A stretch of DNA of 64,000 bases from Gimibacter soli (lineage in GTDB: Bacteria; Pseudomonadota; Alphaproteobacteria; Sphingomonadales; Kordiimonadaceae), in contig NZ_CP116805.1 of the NCBI RefSeq assembly GCF_028463845.1, positions 930,001-994,000 of the forward strand, in the 5' to 3' direction. A program made the translations under genes and the position numbers. This document shows positions 55,427 to 63,941 of the stretch, one piece after another (the first letter of the stretch is position 1; every line of letters starts with the position of its first letter). A model generated the notes under the pieces. The model was not told where the DNA came from. It saw nothing but the letters and a program-made list of their open reading frames with translations, and made no database searches.

Positions 55427-55502
55427 TGGTGGTCGGTACTGGGCTCGAACCAGCGACCTTTACGATGTCAACGTAACGCTCTACCAACTGAGCTAACCGA
55501 CC
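55427..55502 (-). tRNA. tRNA-Val (anticodon GAC)
   Basis: A complete 76-base cloverleaf read on the minus strand. The acceptor stem GGTCGGT pairs with ACCGACC, the D arm is GCTCAGTTGGTAGAGC, the anticodon loop is TTGACAT (anticodon GAC, reads GTC/GTT valine codons), and the T loop is TTCGAGC. The 3' CCA is encoded. No other RNA gene follows, so it is a single tRNA transcript. Confidence 0.95.
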
Positions 55503-55755
55503 TTGCCATTCAGGCGCCCGGCTTGGGGCTGCTGTGAGCCATCAGGCCCGCAGGACGAAGCGGTGTCTACACAATCGGGCATCCGGATGCAAGCCCAAAT
55601 CTGTGTGCGATTGTGCGCCTCAAAACTGCGCTACCATGTCCTTGAAGTGACTGACTGTTTCCAATTGACACAGAATTTGGACCGAAATCGTCAATCATTT
55701 TCAATTTTCATTTAATTCATGACTTTAGGGTGGAACGGGCGTACCGTTCGCCGTC
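55503..55755. other. Intergenic region upstream of tRNA-Val
   Basis: About 250 bp with no gene. Near the N-formylglutamate amidohydrolase the sequence is A+T-rich (55,660-55,720) and may hold divergent promoters, but no exact promoter or ribosome site could be assigned. Confidence 0.4.
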
Positions 55756-56685
55756 ATGGCAAACAGCGATCCATTGCAGTTCGAGGCGATCCGGGGGGGC
55801 GAGGTTCCACCACCCTTCCATTTGCATCGCCCGAAGGATGCCGAACGCCCCTTTCTGATTGCTGTGCCGCACAGCGGGCGCTTCTATCCGTCTTCCCTCG
55901 TGGACGCTTCGCCGCTTGACGGTACGGGCCTTCGCCAGAGCGAAGATGCCTATGTCGACCATATTTTTGCAGGTCTGCCTGAAACGGGTGCCACGATGAT
56001 CGTGGCGACGCATGCGCGGGCCTATGTCGACCTCAACCGGGCGGCGGACGAGCTGGACCCTGATATGTTCCACCCCGTGCTTGACGAGGCCACGGTGCGC
56101 CGCACGCCGCGGGTGAAGGCGGGGCTCGGCACCATTCCGGCTATCGTATCGCGCGGGGCGCCGATCTATGCAGGGCCGCTGCCGGCGCGTGAAGCCCTGC
56201 ACCGGGTGCGGAGCGTGCATACGCCCTATCACGCCAAGGTGCGCTCGACACTGGATCAGCTGCGTGACCGGCATGGGCGTGCCATTCTCGTGGACTGCCA
56301 TTCGATGCCATCGGCCGAGAATGTGAGCGGCGGTCGTCGCTTCGGCTGGGGACCGGCGCGGTCCTGGCCTGATATCGTGCTGGGTGATTGCTGGGGCGAG
56401 GCCTGCGACCGCGAACTGACGGCGCTTGCCGAAGATATCTTCCTGCGGGCCGGTTTCACCGTACGCCGCAACGTGCCCTATTCGGGCGGCTATGCCACCC
56501 AGCATTACGGCGCCCCGCGCAGCGGTGTGCATGCCTTGCAGATCGAACTGTGCCGCGGCCTTTATATGGACGAGGCAACCCTCGAACCCCTGCCGGCGAT
56601 GCCCGAAGTGGCAGCCCGCCTTGGCAACGGCCTCGCCGAACTGGTGCGCACCTACGACACCGACCTGCGCCTCGCCGCCGAATAA
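55756..56685 (+). CDS. N-formylglutamate amidohydrolase family protein
   Basis: A 309-residue zinc hydrolase of the FGase family. Landmarks are IAVPHSGRFYPSSLVD at the N-terminus, YVDLNRAADELDPDMF, the metal motif ILVDCHSMPSA, and GGYATQHYGAPRSGVHALQIELCRGLYMDE. HutG-type members split N-formylglutamate to glutamate and formate at the end of histidine breakdown. No other hut genes are nearby. Another amide could be the target. It starts upstream of a large exported RTX gene with 76 bp between them. Confidence 0.88.
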   Translation: MANSDPLQFEAIRGGEVPPPFHLHRPKDAERPFLIAVPHSGRFYPSSLVDASPLDGTGLRQSEDAYVDHIFAGLPETGATMIVATHARAYVDLNRAADELDPDMFHPVLDEATVRRTPRVKAGLGTIPAIVSRGAPIYAGPLPAREALHRVRSVHTPYHAKVRSTLDQLRDRHGRAILVDCHSMPSAENVSGGRRFGWGPARSWPDIVLGDCWGEACDRELTALAEDIFLRAGFTVRRNVPYSGGYATQHYGAPRSGVHALQIELCRGLYMDEATLEPLPAMPEVAARLGNGLAELVRTYDTDLRLAAE

Positions 56686-56761
56686 CATCCCGCTACCATT
56701 TCCCTCGAAAGGGTGACAAGCGCCGCCACTTGTCCTGATTGTATGTTTCTGCAATTTTGAG

Positions 56762-59548
56762 ATGCAGATTGTTACAGATGCCCGACTTGGTCAGGGCATG
56801 TTTCAGGATCATCGTATGGCTGGTTCCAGTTTCAAAATCCCCCACGGGCCCTTCGCCGGAACGGTACTGCCCTTCAACGATCCGCTATTGCCGTTTCAGG
56901 CGAATGTGCTCGGCTACGCGCTCCAAACCGACGGTAGCGTCAAGGAAGTAGCCCACATCAACGTCGTGACTGTATGGGACGAATATTCGGGCAAGGGTGT
57001 CCTTATTGGAACACACGAACGGCCCGACATGACAAATTCAGACTTGAACGCAAACCTTGCCTTTAAAAGTGCAGGAGACGCCCTCGGTTACCATGGCTCT
57101 ATGACAACCGGGGTGTATGGCTCAGCCGCGAGCAACGACATAGGTGCTGTTGGTATTGCCTTCGAAGCCGGAATCGGTGGCACAAACTCACCAGAGCTAT
57201 TTGATGATCGCAGCGGGTTTCATCAATTCAACGTGCGCGTAGCTGATGTTGTAAACTATTCAAGCAAAGGATTGGGATTCTTCTCTGGCGCATGGAACGC
57301 TAACGTAAGTCTCGACTTTGCCGAAGAAACGTATCAGATCATTGCCAAGGCCAGAGATGGGTTGGGCAGTATTTTGGTCAATAGCGCCGGCAACGAGGGT
57401 GACCAGGATAGCTCGTTGAATGACGGTATTGACGCCTTCTCCTTCGAGCAGATTCTGGTAGGCCGGGTGAATGGTAGCGGTCTTACTTTTCAGTCCAACT
57501 TCGGCTCCAACCTCCACATCACGGCCCCTCTGGTTTCAAGCTTCAAAGATCAGGCTGTCCTGACCACCGATATCAGCGGGGACGGCGGCTATGTCTATTC
57601 CGTCGGCGGTATGGCGGCGGGCAGCGAAGGCCGGCAATCGGCCGATGTGCATTTCTCCGGTTTCGTGAATGCCGGTTACGACCTCTCCGAGCTTGGCCTC
57701 GATAGCGGCGATTATATGTGGGGAACGGGGACCAGTTCCACGGCCCCTATCGTTTCGGGCGTTGTGGCGCTGATGCTGGAAGCGTCGGAGAACAATATCT
57801 TCGGCAACGAACTCGGCTGGCGGGATGTGCAGGAGATCCTCGCCATCACGGGCAAGCATACCGGCAGCGGGCTCGGCAAGGCGGCCTCAGGGAACGAACA
57901 TCGGCCATGGACGGTGAACGGGTCCGATATGGTGAACGGTGCTGGCCTCCATCATTCCGATGATTATGGCTTCGGGATCATTGATGCCCATGCAGCGGTG
58001 CGATTGGCCGAGACCTGGGGCATGACGCATACGAGCAGCAACCAGAAGACGGTGGAGCTATCCAAGAATCTGAGCAGCAGCTTCAGCTACGGCAAGCCGG
58101 TGAGTGTCGAGTTCACGGTGTCGTCGGGCCAGTCGCTTGATCTGGATGTCGCCCAGCTTGCCTTCACGCTCAGGCACGATGACGTGCGGGAACTGCAGAT
58201 CACCCTCGTCTCGCCGGATGGCACCAAATCTGTCCTCATTGACACCCCCGGCCTCACCTCGGGCGACACCTACAAGTTCCACGAAAAGACAAACTTTGAC
58301 TGGCAGGCCACCAGCCGTGCCTTCTGGGGCGAGGAGAGTGCAGGCACCTGGACGGTAATCGTCGAGGATATGGTCGATAACGGCAATGGCGGCGCGGTAT
58401 CGGAACTGACCTTGATGCTGCAGGGCGACACGGCCAGCGACAACGACACCTATTATTTTACCGACGACTGGCGGCTGATGAAGGCCTATACGGGCAAGCT
58501 CGCCGTGATCGGGGATGGGGCCGGCACGGATGCCATCAATGCGGCGGCCCTGATGGAAGGCGTGATGATCGACCTCAGACCCGGCCAGACGAGCCTGATT
58601 GGCGGGGAAGCTGCCTTCAAGGTGGCGGCGGGTGCGGTGATCACCAGTGCCATCGGCACCGATCAGGCCGACCGGCTGATCGGCAGCGCACGAGCCGACA
58701 CGCTTTATGGCATGCAGGGCGATGACAACCTGAACGGCGACGCCGGCAATGACACGCTGATCGGGGGTGCCGGGAATGATGTGCTGGTCGGCAAGGCCGG
58801 CGCCGACCGGATGGAAGGCGGCGACGGCAATGATCAGCTCTGGGCCGGGGCCGGGGACGACATGGCTGATATTGTGCTCGGCGGCAGGGGCAACGACACC
58901 CTTGGTGGCGGGTCAGGCAATGACCTGCTGGTCGGTGGATCGGGTACTGATCTGATCTTCGGCAGCATCGGGGACGACACCATCTGGGTGGGGGACGAGA
59001 ACAGCCAGTCCGAGACCACATCCAACACCGCATGGGGTGGGGACGGGAATGACCGTATCCATGGCGGGGCAGGCGCCGACACGCTCGCCGGCGGCAAGGG
59101 CGATGACACCCTGATCGGTGGCGACGGAAACGATATCTTCTATGGCGGCAAGGGTGACGACAACGACACCGGCCGCAACGATGTGATCGAGGGCGGGGCC
59201 GGCAACGATACGATCTATGGCGGCGTCGGCGCTGACGATCTTGATGGTGGCACCGGCAATGACCAGCTCTGGGGCGGGCTTGGCAATGATACGCTGACCG
59301 GCGGCGGCGGGGACGACACCTTCGTCTTCCAGTCCGGCACCGGCAGTGACACCATCACCGACTTCAAGACAGCCGACGACATACTGGACCTTGCCGGCAC
59401 CAGCGCCGCCATAACCACGACGGCCGCGCTCAAGGCCGCTGCCAGCAGCGTATCAGGCGGCATTACCATTGACCTCGGCGGGGGTGACAGCCTGACGCTC
59501 AAGGGGCTCACGATGGGCGACCTTGATGATGTGGTGTTCGCGGGGTGA
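56762..59548 (+). CDS. RTX subtilisin-like (S8) protein with proprotein-convertase P domain
   Basis: A 928-residue protein made for type I secretion. The S8 domain has the His motif [13 protein letters not shown] (His111), oxyanion SAGNEG (Asn211) and Ser motif [11 protein letters not shown] (Ser325). At the Asp site, where relatives have DDG or DTG, it reads GTHERPDM, so the catalytic Asp seems lost. A P/Homo-B domain (about residues 430-560; [26 protein letters not shown]) is followed by RTX calcium repeats (GGxGNDxL, about 655-860) and a T1SS-like tail. Start at 56,762, or 56,816 where AGGA precedes ATG. The first 260 codons are lower in G+C than the rest. Confidence 0.85.
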   Translation: MQIVTDARLGQGMFQDHRMAGSSFKIPHGPFAGTVLPFNDPLLPFQANVLGYALQTDGSVKEVAHINVVTVWDEYSGKGVLIGTHERPDMTNSDLNANLAFKSAGDALGYHGSMTTGVYGSAASNDIGAVGIAFEAGIGGTNSPELFDDRSGFHQFNVRVADVVNYSSKGLGFFSGAWNANVSLDFAEETYQIIAKARDGLGSILVNSAGNEGDQDSSLNDGIDAFSFEQILVGRVNGSGLTFQSNFGSNLHITAPLVSSFKDQAVLTTDISGDGGYVYSVGGMAAGSEGRQSADVHFSGFVNAGYDLSELGLDSGDYMWGTGTSSTAPIVSGVVALMLEASENNIFGNELGWRDVQEILAITGKHTGSGLGKAASGNEHRPWTVNGSDMVNGAGLHHSDDYGFGIIDAHAAVRLAETWGMTHTSSNQKTVELSKNLSSSFSYGKPVSVEFTVSSGQSLDLDVAQLAFTLRHDDVRELQITLVSPDGTKSVLIDTPGLTSGDTYKFHEKTNFDWQATSRAFWGEESAGTWTVIVEDMVDNGNGGAVSELTLMLQGDTASDNDTYYFTDDWRLMKAYTGKLAVIGDGAGTDAINAAALMEGVMIDLRPGQTSLIGGEAAFKVAAGAVITSAIGTDQADRLIGSARADTLYGMQGDDNLNGDAGNDTLIGGAGNDVLVGKAGADRMEGGDGNDQLWAGAGDDMADIVLGGRGNDTLGGGSGNDLLVGGSGTDLIFGSIGDDTIWVGDENSQSETTSNTAWGGDGNDRIHGGAGADTLAGGKGDDTLIGGDGNDIFYGGKGDDNDTGRNDVIEGGAGNDTIYGGVGADDLDGGTGNDQLWGGLGNDTLTGGGGDDTFVFQSGTGSDTITDFKTADDILDLAGTSAAITTTAALKAAASSVSGGITIDLGGGDSLTLKGLTMGDLDDVVFAG

Positions 59549-59653
59549 AGGGCCTCTGTTCCCTTGGGTGAAACTGGCGTATATGGTGCTGGCGGCTTCA
59601 GTGGCGGCAAAAGGCTTGCCGCGCGAAACCGCCAAACTCCATGGCCAAAGCCC

Positions 59654-59682
59654 AAAAAAAAGGCCACGCGCGAAGCGTGGCC
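59654..59682 (-). terminator. Rho-independent terminator of candidate sRNA
   Basis: On the minus strand, stem GGCCACGC / GCGTGGCC with loop TTCGC followed by eight T. There is no protein gene on this strand for it to terminate, which points to an RNA gene. Confidence 0.9.
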
Positions 59683-59733
59683 CAGGCTCAGGGAGGAAAC
59701 GCCCACGGAGGGCATTAGCGGGTCACCCCGCCA
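59654..59733 (-). ncRNA. Candidate mmgR-like small regulatory RNA
   Basis: A predicted transcript of about 80 bases on the minus strand. It begins with a hairpin GCGGG-GTGA-CCCGC (GNRA-type loop), then GCCC-TCCGT-GGGC, then the single-stranded segment GTTTCCTCCCTGAG, and ends in a strong intrinsic terminator. The UUUCCUCCC core before the terminator is, to my knowledge, the hallmark of the alphaproteobacterial mmgR family, which includes the Sinorhizobium regulator of polyhydroxybutyrate granules. That core could pair with Shine-Dalgarno sequences. A sigma70-like promoter lies upstream. Family assignment is inference. Confidence 0.7.
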
Positions 59734-59739
59734 CCTACT

Positions 59740-59767
59740 AAGATAGAATCTCGGTAGGCAAATGCAA
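59740..59767 (-). promoter_or_regulatory. Promoter of candidate sRNA
   Basis: On the minus strand TTGCAT (59,767-59,762), 16 bases, TATCTT (59,745-59,740). The predicted start is about 59,733, giving an RNA of about 80 bases to the terminator. Confidence 0.6.
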
Positions 59768-59998
59768 GATCAGCCTAGCTCACGAATTATTGAGGACCGG
59801 TTAAAAGGCCCCAACATATTGATTCCGAAAGAATAAAAATTTCTCCAGAATCGAAGTTCCAAAGACGAATCGTTGCGGGTCCGTACCGCTTTCATGGAAT
59901 GGAAGGCTTGATTGCGGCGGCGACTCAAGATTTTCACCGTCATAAATTTGTCAACTCGCTGAAATCTATATGTAATGGCGCTCTGGCATACGGGAGCC

Positions 59999-61039
59999 AT
60001 GAAAGCAGCGCATGGTTCGAATAGCAGTTTCCCCGCCCTTGCCGGCCAGCCGGCTCAATCCCGATTTGACGATGACGATATCCTGGCCTTCACCGCCATC
60101 GAAGGTGGCGGGCTCGCTGCAGCCCTGGGCGCCAGCGCGCTCCTGAGGGGCATCGACGGCGACCGCGCCGGCCACGAGGATACGCACGATGCGGATGACA
60201 ATCACGCCAGCAATATCCGCCGCAAGGGCAAGCGCCACTTCCGGGCGGTTTTCGTGTCGGATGTTCACCTCGGCACCCGCTCCTCGCGCGCGGACCTGTT
60301 GCATGATTTCCTGAAATCCATCACCTGCGAGAAACTGTATCTGGTGGGCGATATTGTCGATGGCTGGCGCCTGAAAAAATCCTGGTACTGGGATACGCGC
60401 CACAATGACGTGATCCGCCGCGTGCTGAAGATGGCGAAATCCGGCACCGATGTGATCTATATCCCCGGCAACCATGACGAGGGCCTGCGCGGCTTCGTTG
60501 GCCACAATCTGGCGGGTGTGAGCCTGCAGATGGAAGCCGTGCATGAAGGCCTTGATGGCCGCAAATTCTGGGTCATCCACGGCGACGAGTTTGACGGCGT
60601 GGTGAAATATGCCCGCTGGCTCGCCCATGTGGGGGATCATGCCTATTCGCTGCTGCTGAAGCTGAACACCGCCTTCAACCGGGTGCGCCGCTCGCTTGGC
60701 TACCCCTACTGGTCGCTGTCGGCTTACCTGAAGCACAAGGTGAAGAATGCCGTTGAATATATCGGCAAGTTCGAAGAGGCGGTCGCTCACGAGGCCGGTC
60801 GCCGTGGTGTGCAGGGCGTGATTTGCGGCCATATCCACCATGCCGAACGCCGCATGATCGGCGACATCGAATATCTGAACGATGGCGACTGGGTGGAAAG
60901 CTGCACGGCTCTTGTCGAAACCGATGCAGGCGAGTGGGATATCATCCGCTACGCCGATGAAGTGGCCGCCGAAGAAGCCGCCCGCCCGCCGCGCGAAGGC
61001 CGCAAGCGCCGCGCCGCGCGCGACAAGGTTGCCGCATGA
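59999..61039 (+). CDS. Metallophosphoesterase, UDP-2,3-diacylglucosamine diphosphatase-like, with acidic N-terminal extension
   Basis: About 346 residues. The calcineurin-type metal motifs are VFVSDVHLGTRSS, LVGDIVDGW, IPGNHDE, WVIHGDEFD and ICGHIHHAE, as in LpxH-like enzymes and relatives annotated as UDP-2,3-diacylglucosamine diphosphatase. The first 75-80 residues before the fold are unusual: acidic, Ala/Gly-rich and containing DDDD and a His/Asp run (HEDTHDADDNHA). The stop overlaps the next gene, a GT4 glycosyltransferase, by 4 bp. The pair probably works in lipid or glycolipid metabolism. ATG at 59,999; an ATG at 59,975 is also in frame. Confidence 0.84.
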   Translation: MKAAHGSNSSFPALAGQPAQSRFDDDDILAFTAIEGGGLAAALGASALLRGIDGDRAGHEDTHDADDNHASNIRRKGKRHFRAVFVSDVHLGTRSSRADLLHDFLKSITCEKLYLVGDIVDGWRLKKSWYWDTRHNDVIRRVLKMAKSGTDVIYIPGNHDEGLRGFVGHNLAGVSLQMEAVHEGLDGRKFWVIHGDEFDGVVKYARWLAHVGDHAYSLLLKLNTAFNRVRRSLGYPYWSLSAYLKHKVKNAVEYIGKFEEAVAHEAGRRGVQGVICGHIHHAERRMIGDIEYLNDGDWVESCTALVETDAGEWDIIRYADEVAAEEAARPPREGRKRRAARDKVAA

Positions 61040-62202
61040 CGGCCCCCTTCGCCCCGCGCCCCGATGGGGTGAAACGTGCGGCGATGCGTATCTGTATCGT
61101 CACTGATGCATGGCACCCGCAAGTGAACGGCGTGGTTCGCACGCTGGATACCCTGCGGCGCACGCTCCGCGCTGAAGGGCACCGGGTTTTCATGCTGTCG
61201 CCCCGGCATTTCACGACGGTGCCGTGCCCGAGCTATCCCGAGATCCGGCTTTCCCTGAATATCCCGTTCCGCGTGGCGGCGATGATCGAGGGCTTCCGGC
61301 CGGACGCCATCCATATCGCGACCGAAGGTCCGCTTGGCTGGGCCGCACGGCGTTATTGCCTGAAGCACGGCCTGCCCTTTACCACGGCCTATCACACGGC
61401 CTTCCCCGATTATATTGCCGCGCGGACCCATCTGCCGGCGTCGTGGTTTTACCCGCTGTTCCGGCGTTTCCACGGGGCGAGCAAGGGCGTGCTTGTGGCC
61501 ACACCTTCGGTACGCCGCGACCTTGCAGATCATGGCTTCGAGCGGCTGGTGCCCTGGAGCCGCGGGGTGGACACATCAGTTTTCTATCCGCGCAGTGATG
61601 CCGAGGCGGCAGAAATGATCGCCCGCGTTTGCCCGGGCGTCGACCTTGCCAGCCTGCCGCGCCCGATCCAGCTCTATGTGGGCCGGGTGGCGGTCGAGAA
61701 GAATGTCGAGGCCTTTCTGGCGGCTGATGTGCCGGGTACCCGGCTTGTGGTCGGCGACGGCCCAGCGCTTGCCTCGCTGAAGCAGCGTTTCCCTGATGCC
61801 ATCTTCACCGGCGCGCTGTTTGGTGATGATCTCGCAACCGCCTACAGCCTTGCCGATGTTTTCGTGTTCCCGAGCAAGACCGATACCTTCGGCCTTGTGC
61901 TGATCGAGGCGCTCGCCTGCGGCACGCCGGTGGCAGCCTACCCCGTGCAGGGGCCCGTTGATGTGCTGGGGCCCGAAGGCCGTGGTGGCGGTGCCTTGCC
62001 AGTCGGGGTCAGCCCGGCGGCGCGGCCTGCGGCCTGCCTTGATGATGATCTCGCCACCGCCATTCGCGGCGCATTGGTCTTTGACCGTGACGCCTGCCTC
62101 GATCTTGCCCGCCGGTTCAGTTGGCAGACGGTTGCCCGCCAGTTTGTGGCGTCGCTTCAGGGAATTTCCTGCTTTGCCGAGGAAGCCCGCCCGGCGGCGT
62201 GA
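61036..62202 (+). CDS. Family 4 glycosyltransferase (mannosyltransferase-like)
   Basis: A 388-residue GT-B enzyme. The N-terminal half begins RICIVTDAWHPQVNGVVRTL (typical of GDP-mannose-dependent alpha-mannosyltransferases) and contains FTTAYHTAFPDY. The C-terminal half has LYVGRVAVEKNVEAFL and FPSKTDTFGLVLIEALACGTPVAAYPVQGP, the nucleotide-sugar EX7E region. ATG at 61,036 overlaps the phosphatase stop (ATGA); a start at 61,084 is an alternative. It likely adds a sugar to a diacylglycerol or other lipid. Confidence 0.88.
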   Translation: MTAPFAPRPDGVKRAAMRICIVTDAWHPQVNGVVRTLDTLRRTLRAEGHRVFMLSPRHFTTVPCPSYPEIRLSLNIPFRVAAMIEGFRPDAIHIATEGPLGWAARRYCLKHGLPFTTAYHTAFPDYIAARTHLPASWFYPLFRRFHGASKGVLVATPSVRRDLADHGFERLVPWSRGVDTSVFYPRSDAEAAEMIARVCPGVDLASLPRPIQLYVGRVAVEKNVEAFLAADVPGTRLVVGDGPALASLKQRFPDAIFTGALFGDDLATAYSLADVFVFPSKTDTFGLVLIEALACGTPVAAYPVQGPVDVLGPEGRGGGALPVGVSPAARPAACLDDDLATAIRGALVFDRDACLDLARRFSWQTVARQFVASLQGISCFAEEARPAA

Positions 62203-62211
62203 GGTGCTGGG

Positions 62212-62901
62212 CTAGTCCGAATAGCGCCGCGTTACCCACAATACCCCCGCGACAATATCGCCGGTGCCGACACTGTCGGCACCTGTGCTGTCGGCGCGCG
62301 CGCCGGGCATCAGGCGGAAAGGCCAACTTTCGTAAGCGGGGTTCGGTTTCTCGGGCAGGGGCACGAGCCAGTCCTCGCCGCTCGCGGTGCGGTGATACTG
62401 GCGGGCTGCGATGCGGCCGCCCGGGCGGGAAACCAGCAGGATCACGCCCGGCGTCATCGGGAAGAAATGCTTGCGCGGGTCGGCAGCGATGATGAGGCTG
62501 CCGGGCCGGATTTCCTGCGCCAGGCTATCGTCCCCCATCAGATAGCAGGAAAGCCCCTCCGGGCTTGTCGCATCAAGGGGGACGGCGACTTCGCGCAAGG
62601 CCATATCATCGGGCAGGGGCTCCAGCACACCGCTGCCTGTCAGGCGACCACGGATCGGCAAGGTGGCATGCGCGCCTTCCTGCGTCGGGACGGGCGCACC
62701 GGCGGCGAGGCTGAGGAGCAGGGCGCGTACGCTCATGCCCAGCATCTCGGCCATCGGGATCACTTCATCCGACTGGACCTCGCGGGTGCCATTAACGATA
62801 TCCGAAATGCGCGGCGGTGGCAGGCCGAGGGTCTCGGCCAAGTCCTTCAACTTGAAACCCCGCTGTTTGAGGGCGTCTTTGATCCAGGGCTGGGTGCGCA
62901 T
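62212..62901 (-). CDS. XRE-type repressor with S24 (LexA-like) C-terminal domain
   Basis: A 229-residue protein. The N-terminal helix-turn-helix is FKLKDLAETLGLPPPRISDIVNGTREV; the C-terminal half is an S24 fold with GDDSLAQEIRPGSLIIAADPR (Ser in place of LexA Ser119) and GGRIAARQYHR. The catalytic Lys expected in the latter seems replaced, so self-cleavage may be lost. Phage-type repressors have this form. It diverges from the DUF6362-like gene; a 25-bp palindrome lies 31 bp before its start. Confidence 0.84.
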   Translation of the reverse strand: MRTQPWIKDALKQRGFKLKDLAETLGLPPPRISDIVNGTREVQSDEVIPMAEMLGMSVRALLLSLAAGAPVPTQEGAHATLPIRGRLTGSGVLEPLPDDMALREVAVPLDATSPEGLSCYLMGDDSLAQEIRPGSLIIAADPRKHFFPMTPGVILLVSRPGGRIAARQYHRTASGEDWLVPLPEKPNPAYESWPFRLMPGARADSTGADSVGTGDIVAGVLWVTRRYSD

Positions 62902-62931
62902 GGCGCTATAATTATGGTTCTCGTAAAAAAT

Positions 62932-62956
62932 GTCATTTACTATGGTCGTAAATGAC
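62932..62956. promoter_or_regulatory. Operator-like 9-7-9 palindrome between repressor and DUF6362-like gene
   Basis: GTCATTTAC-TATGGTC-GTAAATGAC has perfect 9-bp arms. It lies in the A+T-rich divergent promoter region, 31 bp before the repressor start and about 72 bp before the DUF6362-like gene. The adjacent helix-turn-helix protein is its most likely ligand. Confidence 0.7.
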
Positions 62957-63027
62957 GATAATAAAAATACGAATAACGAAAATAATTGATCAAATCAAGC
63001 CCGGATCAAGAATGAGGACCGACAGCC

Positions 63028-63627
63028 ATGCAGAATCTGATCGACACTGCCATCCGTGCCTTGGCGCACGACATGCCCGTTAAAACCGATGCCAGCCTGA
63101 CAGCCGCCTTTCTCGAGGTGCGGATGATCGATGCGGTCTGGACGCTGCGCCGGATGCCCGACCGGGAGGCCGGTCTTCTCTATTCCCGCCAGATCCTGTG
63201 GCCGGACATGAAGGTGGACCGTCATACAGCAGTGCCGGCAGCGCTGGGGCGTGTAGCTGCTGCAAAACGGATACCGGCAGAGCCGCGGTCAATCGACCTG
63301 ATGCAGCCGGTGCTGGACCTGTTGCGCCTGCTGCCGGATGTCGAAGATCGCAGGATCGTCTTCTGGGGCGCCTGGCATCAGGACGGCGTCCGGCAGGAGC
63401 GTATGCCCTGGGCCAAAGTTCGGCGCAGCCTGTCCGGGCATCTGGGGGCGGAGAGGGCAAAGGGCCTGTCGCGCTGGACGTTGAAGAGGCGTTATGACGA
63501 TGGCCTTGGCTGGATCGCCCGGCTGCTCATCCGCGCGGAAACGGGTAGCATCACGGACACGTTAACGAATTCGGAAAAAAAGGCTTGCGTAGGCGCGGCC
63601 CATCGGGCACCATCCGTCAAGCCATAG
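63028..63627 (+). CDS. DUF6362-like protein
   Basis: A 199-residue protein resembling the DUF6362 family, from memory a small phage-associated putative DNA-binding family. Visible elements are AAFLEVRMIDAVWTLRRMPD, PRSIDLMQPVLDLLRLLPDVEDRRIVFWGAW and a helix-turn-helix-like MPWAKVRRSLSGHLGAERAKGLSRWTLKRRYDDGL, here described by its sequence MPWAKVRRS...LKRRYDDGL. ATG at 63,028; GAGG lies 10 bases upstream. It faces an S24-type repressor, which suggests a prophage remnant or a small autonomous operon. A terminator follows. Confidence 0.6.
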   Translation: MQNLIDTAIRALAHDMPVKTDASLTAAFLEVRMIDAVWTLRRMPDREAGLLYSRQILWPDMKVDRHTAVPAALGRVAAAKRIPAEPRSIDLMQPVLDLLRLLPDVEDRRIVFWGAWHQDGVRQERMPWAKVRRSLSGHLGAERAKGLSRWTLKRRYDDGLGWIARLLIRAETGSITDTLTNSEKKACVGAAHRAPSVKP

Positions 63628-63638
63628 TGACCGAATGC

Positions 63639-63677
63639 GCCCGCCGAAGGGGTTTCCCCTGAGGCGGGCTTTTCTTT
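63639..63677 (+). terminator. Rho-independent terminator after DUF6362-like gene
   Basis: GCCCGCC / GGCGGGC with an inner AGGGG/CCCCT stem, followed by TTTTCTTTG. It begins 12 bp past the stop. Confidence 0.85.
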
Positions 63678-63847
63678 GTGGAATCCGGCACTTTTCGGCC
63701 CCGATTCAGCCATTTCGGCCTCGCAGTCTCCCAAATATACAATCAAAGATTTCATTGAACGCTTTCCGCGTGCAATTCTGCCTTGGTATCGAGTCGTCAG
63801 TGATTTTGGCGCAGTTCAATAAAAAATACGAAATTCGAAAATTTATC

Positions 63848-63876
63848 TTGCACCCTTTGCGGCATTTTGCTACATA
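63848..63876 (+). promoter_or_regulatory. Sigma70-like promoter before terminal hairpin
   Basis: TTGCAC, 17 bases, TACATA. No gene start follows within reach; the terminator at 63,901 lies directly downstream. Confidence 0.4.
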
Positions 63877-63900
63877 GTGATTATCAGATTGGAAATGTGC

Positions 63901-63941
63901 GCCCGCCGAGAGCCTGATAGCTCCCGGCGGGCGTTTCCTTT
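63901..63941 (+). terminator. Rho-independent terminator at window end
   Basis: GCCCGCCG / CGGCGGGC with an inner GAGC/GCTC stem and loop CTGATA, followed by GTTTCCTTTT. Very similar in design to the terminator at 63,639. Confidence 0.7.

Larger units (their letters stand above)
59549..59998. other. Intergenic region with candidate sRNA
   Basis: 450 bp between the RTX gene and the metallophosphoesterase. It contains a minus-strand transcription unit (promoter, structured core and terminator, 59,654-59,767; see separate entries). From about 59,770 to 59,970 the sequence is A+T-rich with no protein reading frame or repeat that I can support. Confidence 0.6.

Noticed and set aside
55503-55715. 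Small plus-strand open frame after the tRNA
   Set aside because: No ribosome site, atypical composition and no conserved pattern.
58700-59330. Tandem DNA repeats resembling a CRISPR array
   Set aside because: These encode the GGxGNDxL RTX repeats in frame; spacing is 27 bp, there are no spacers, and no cas genes are present.
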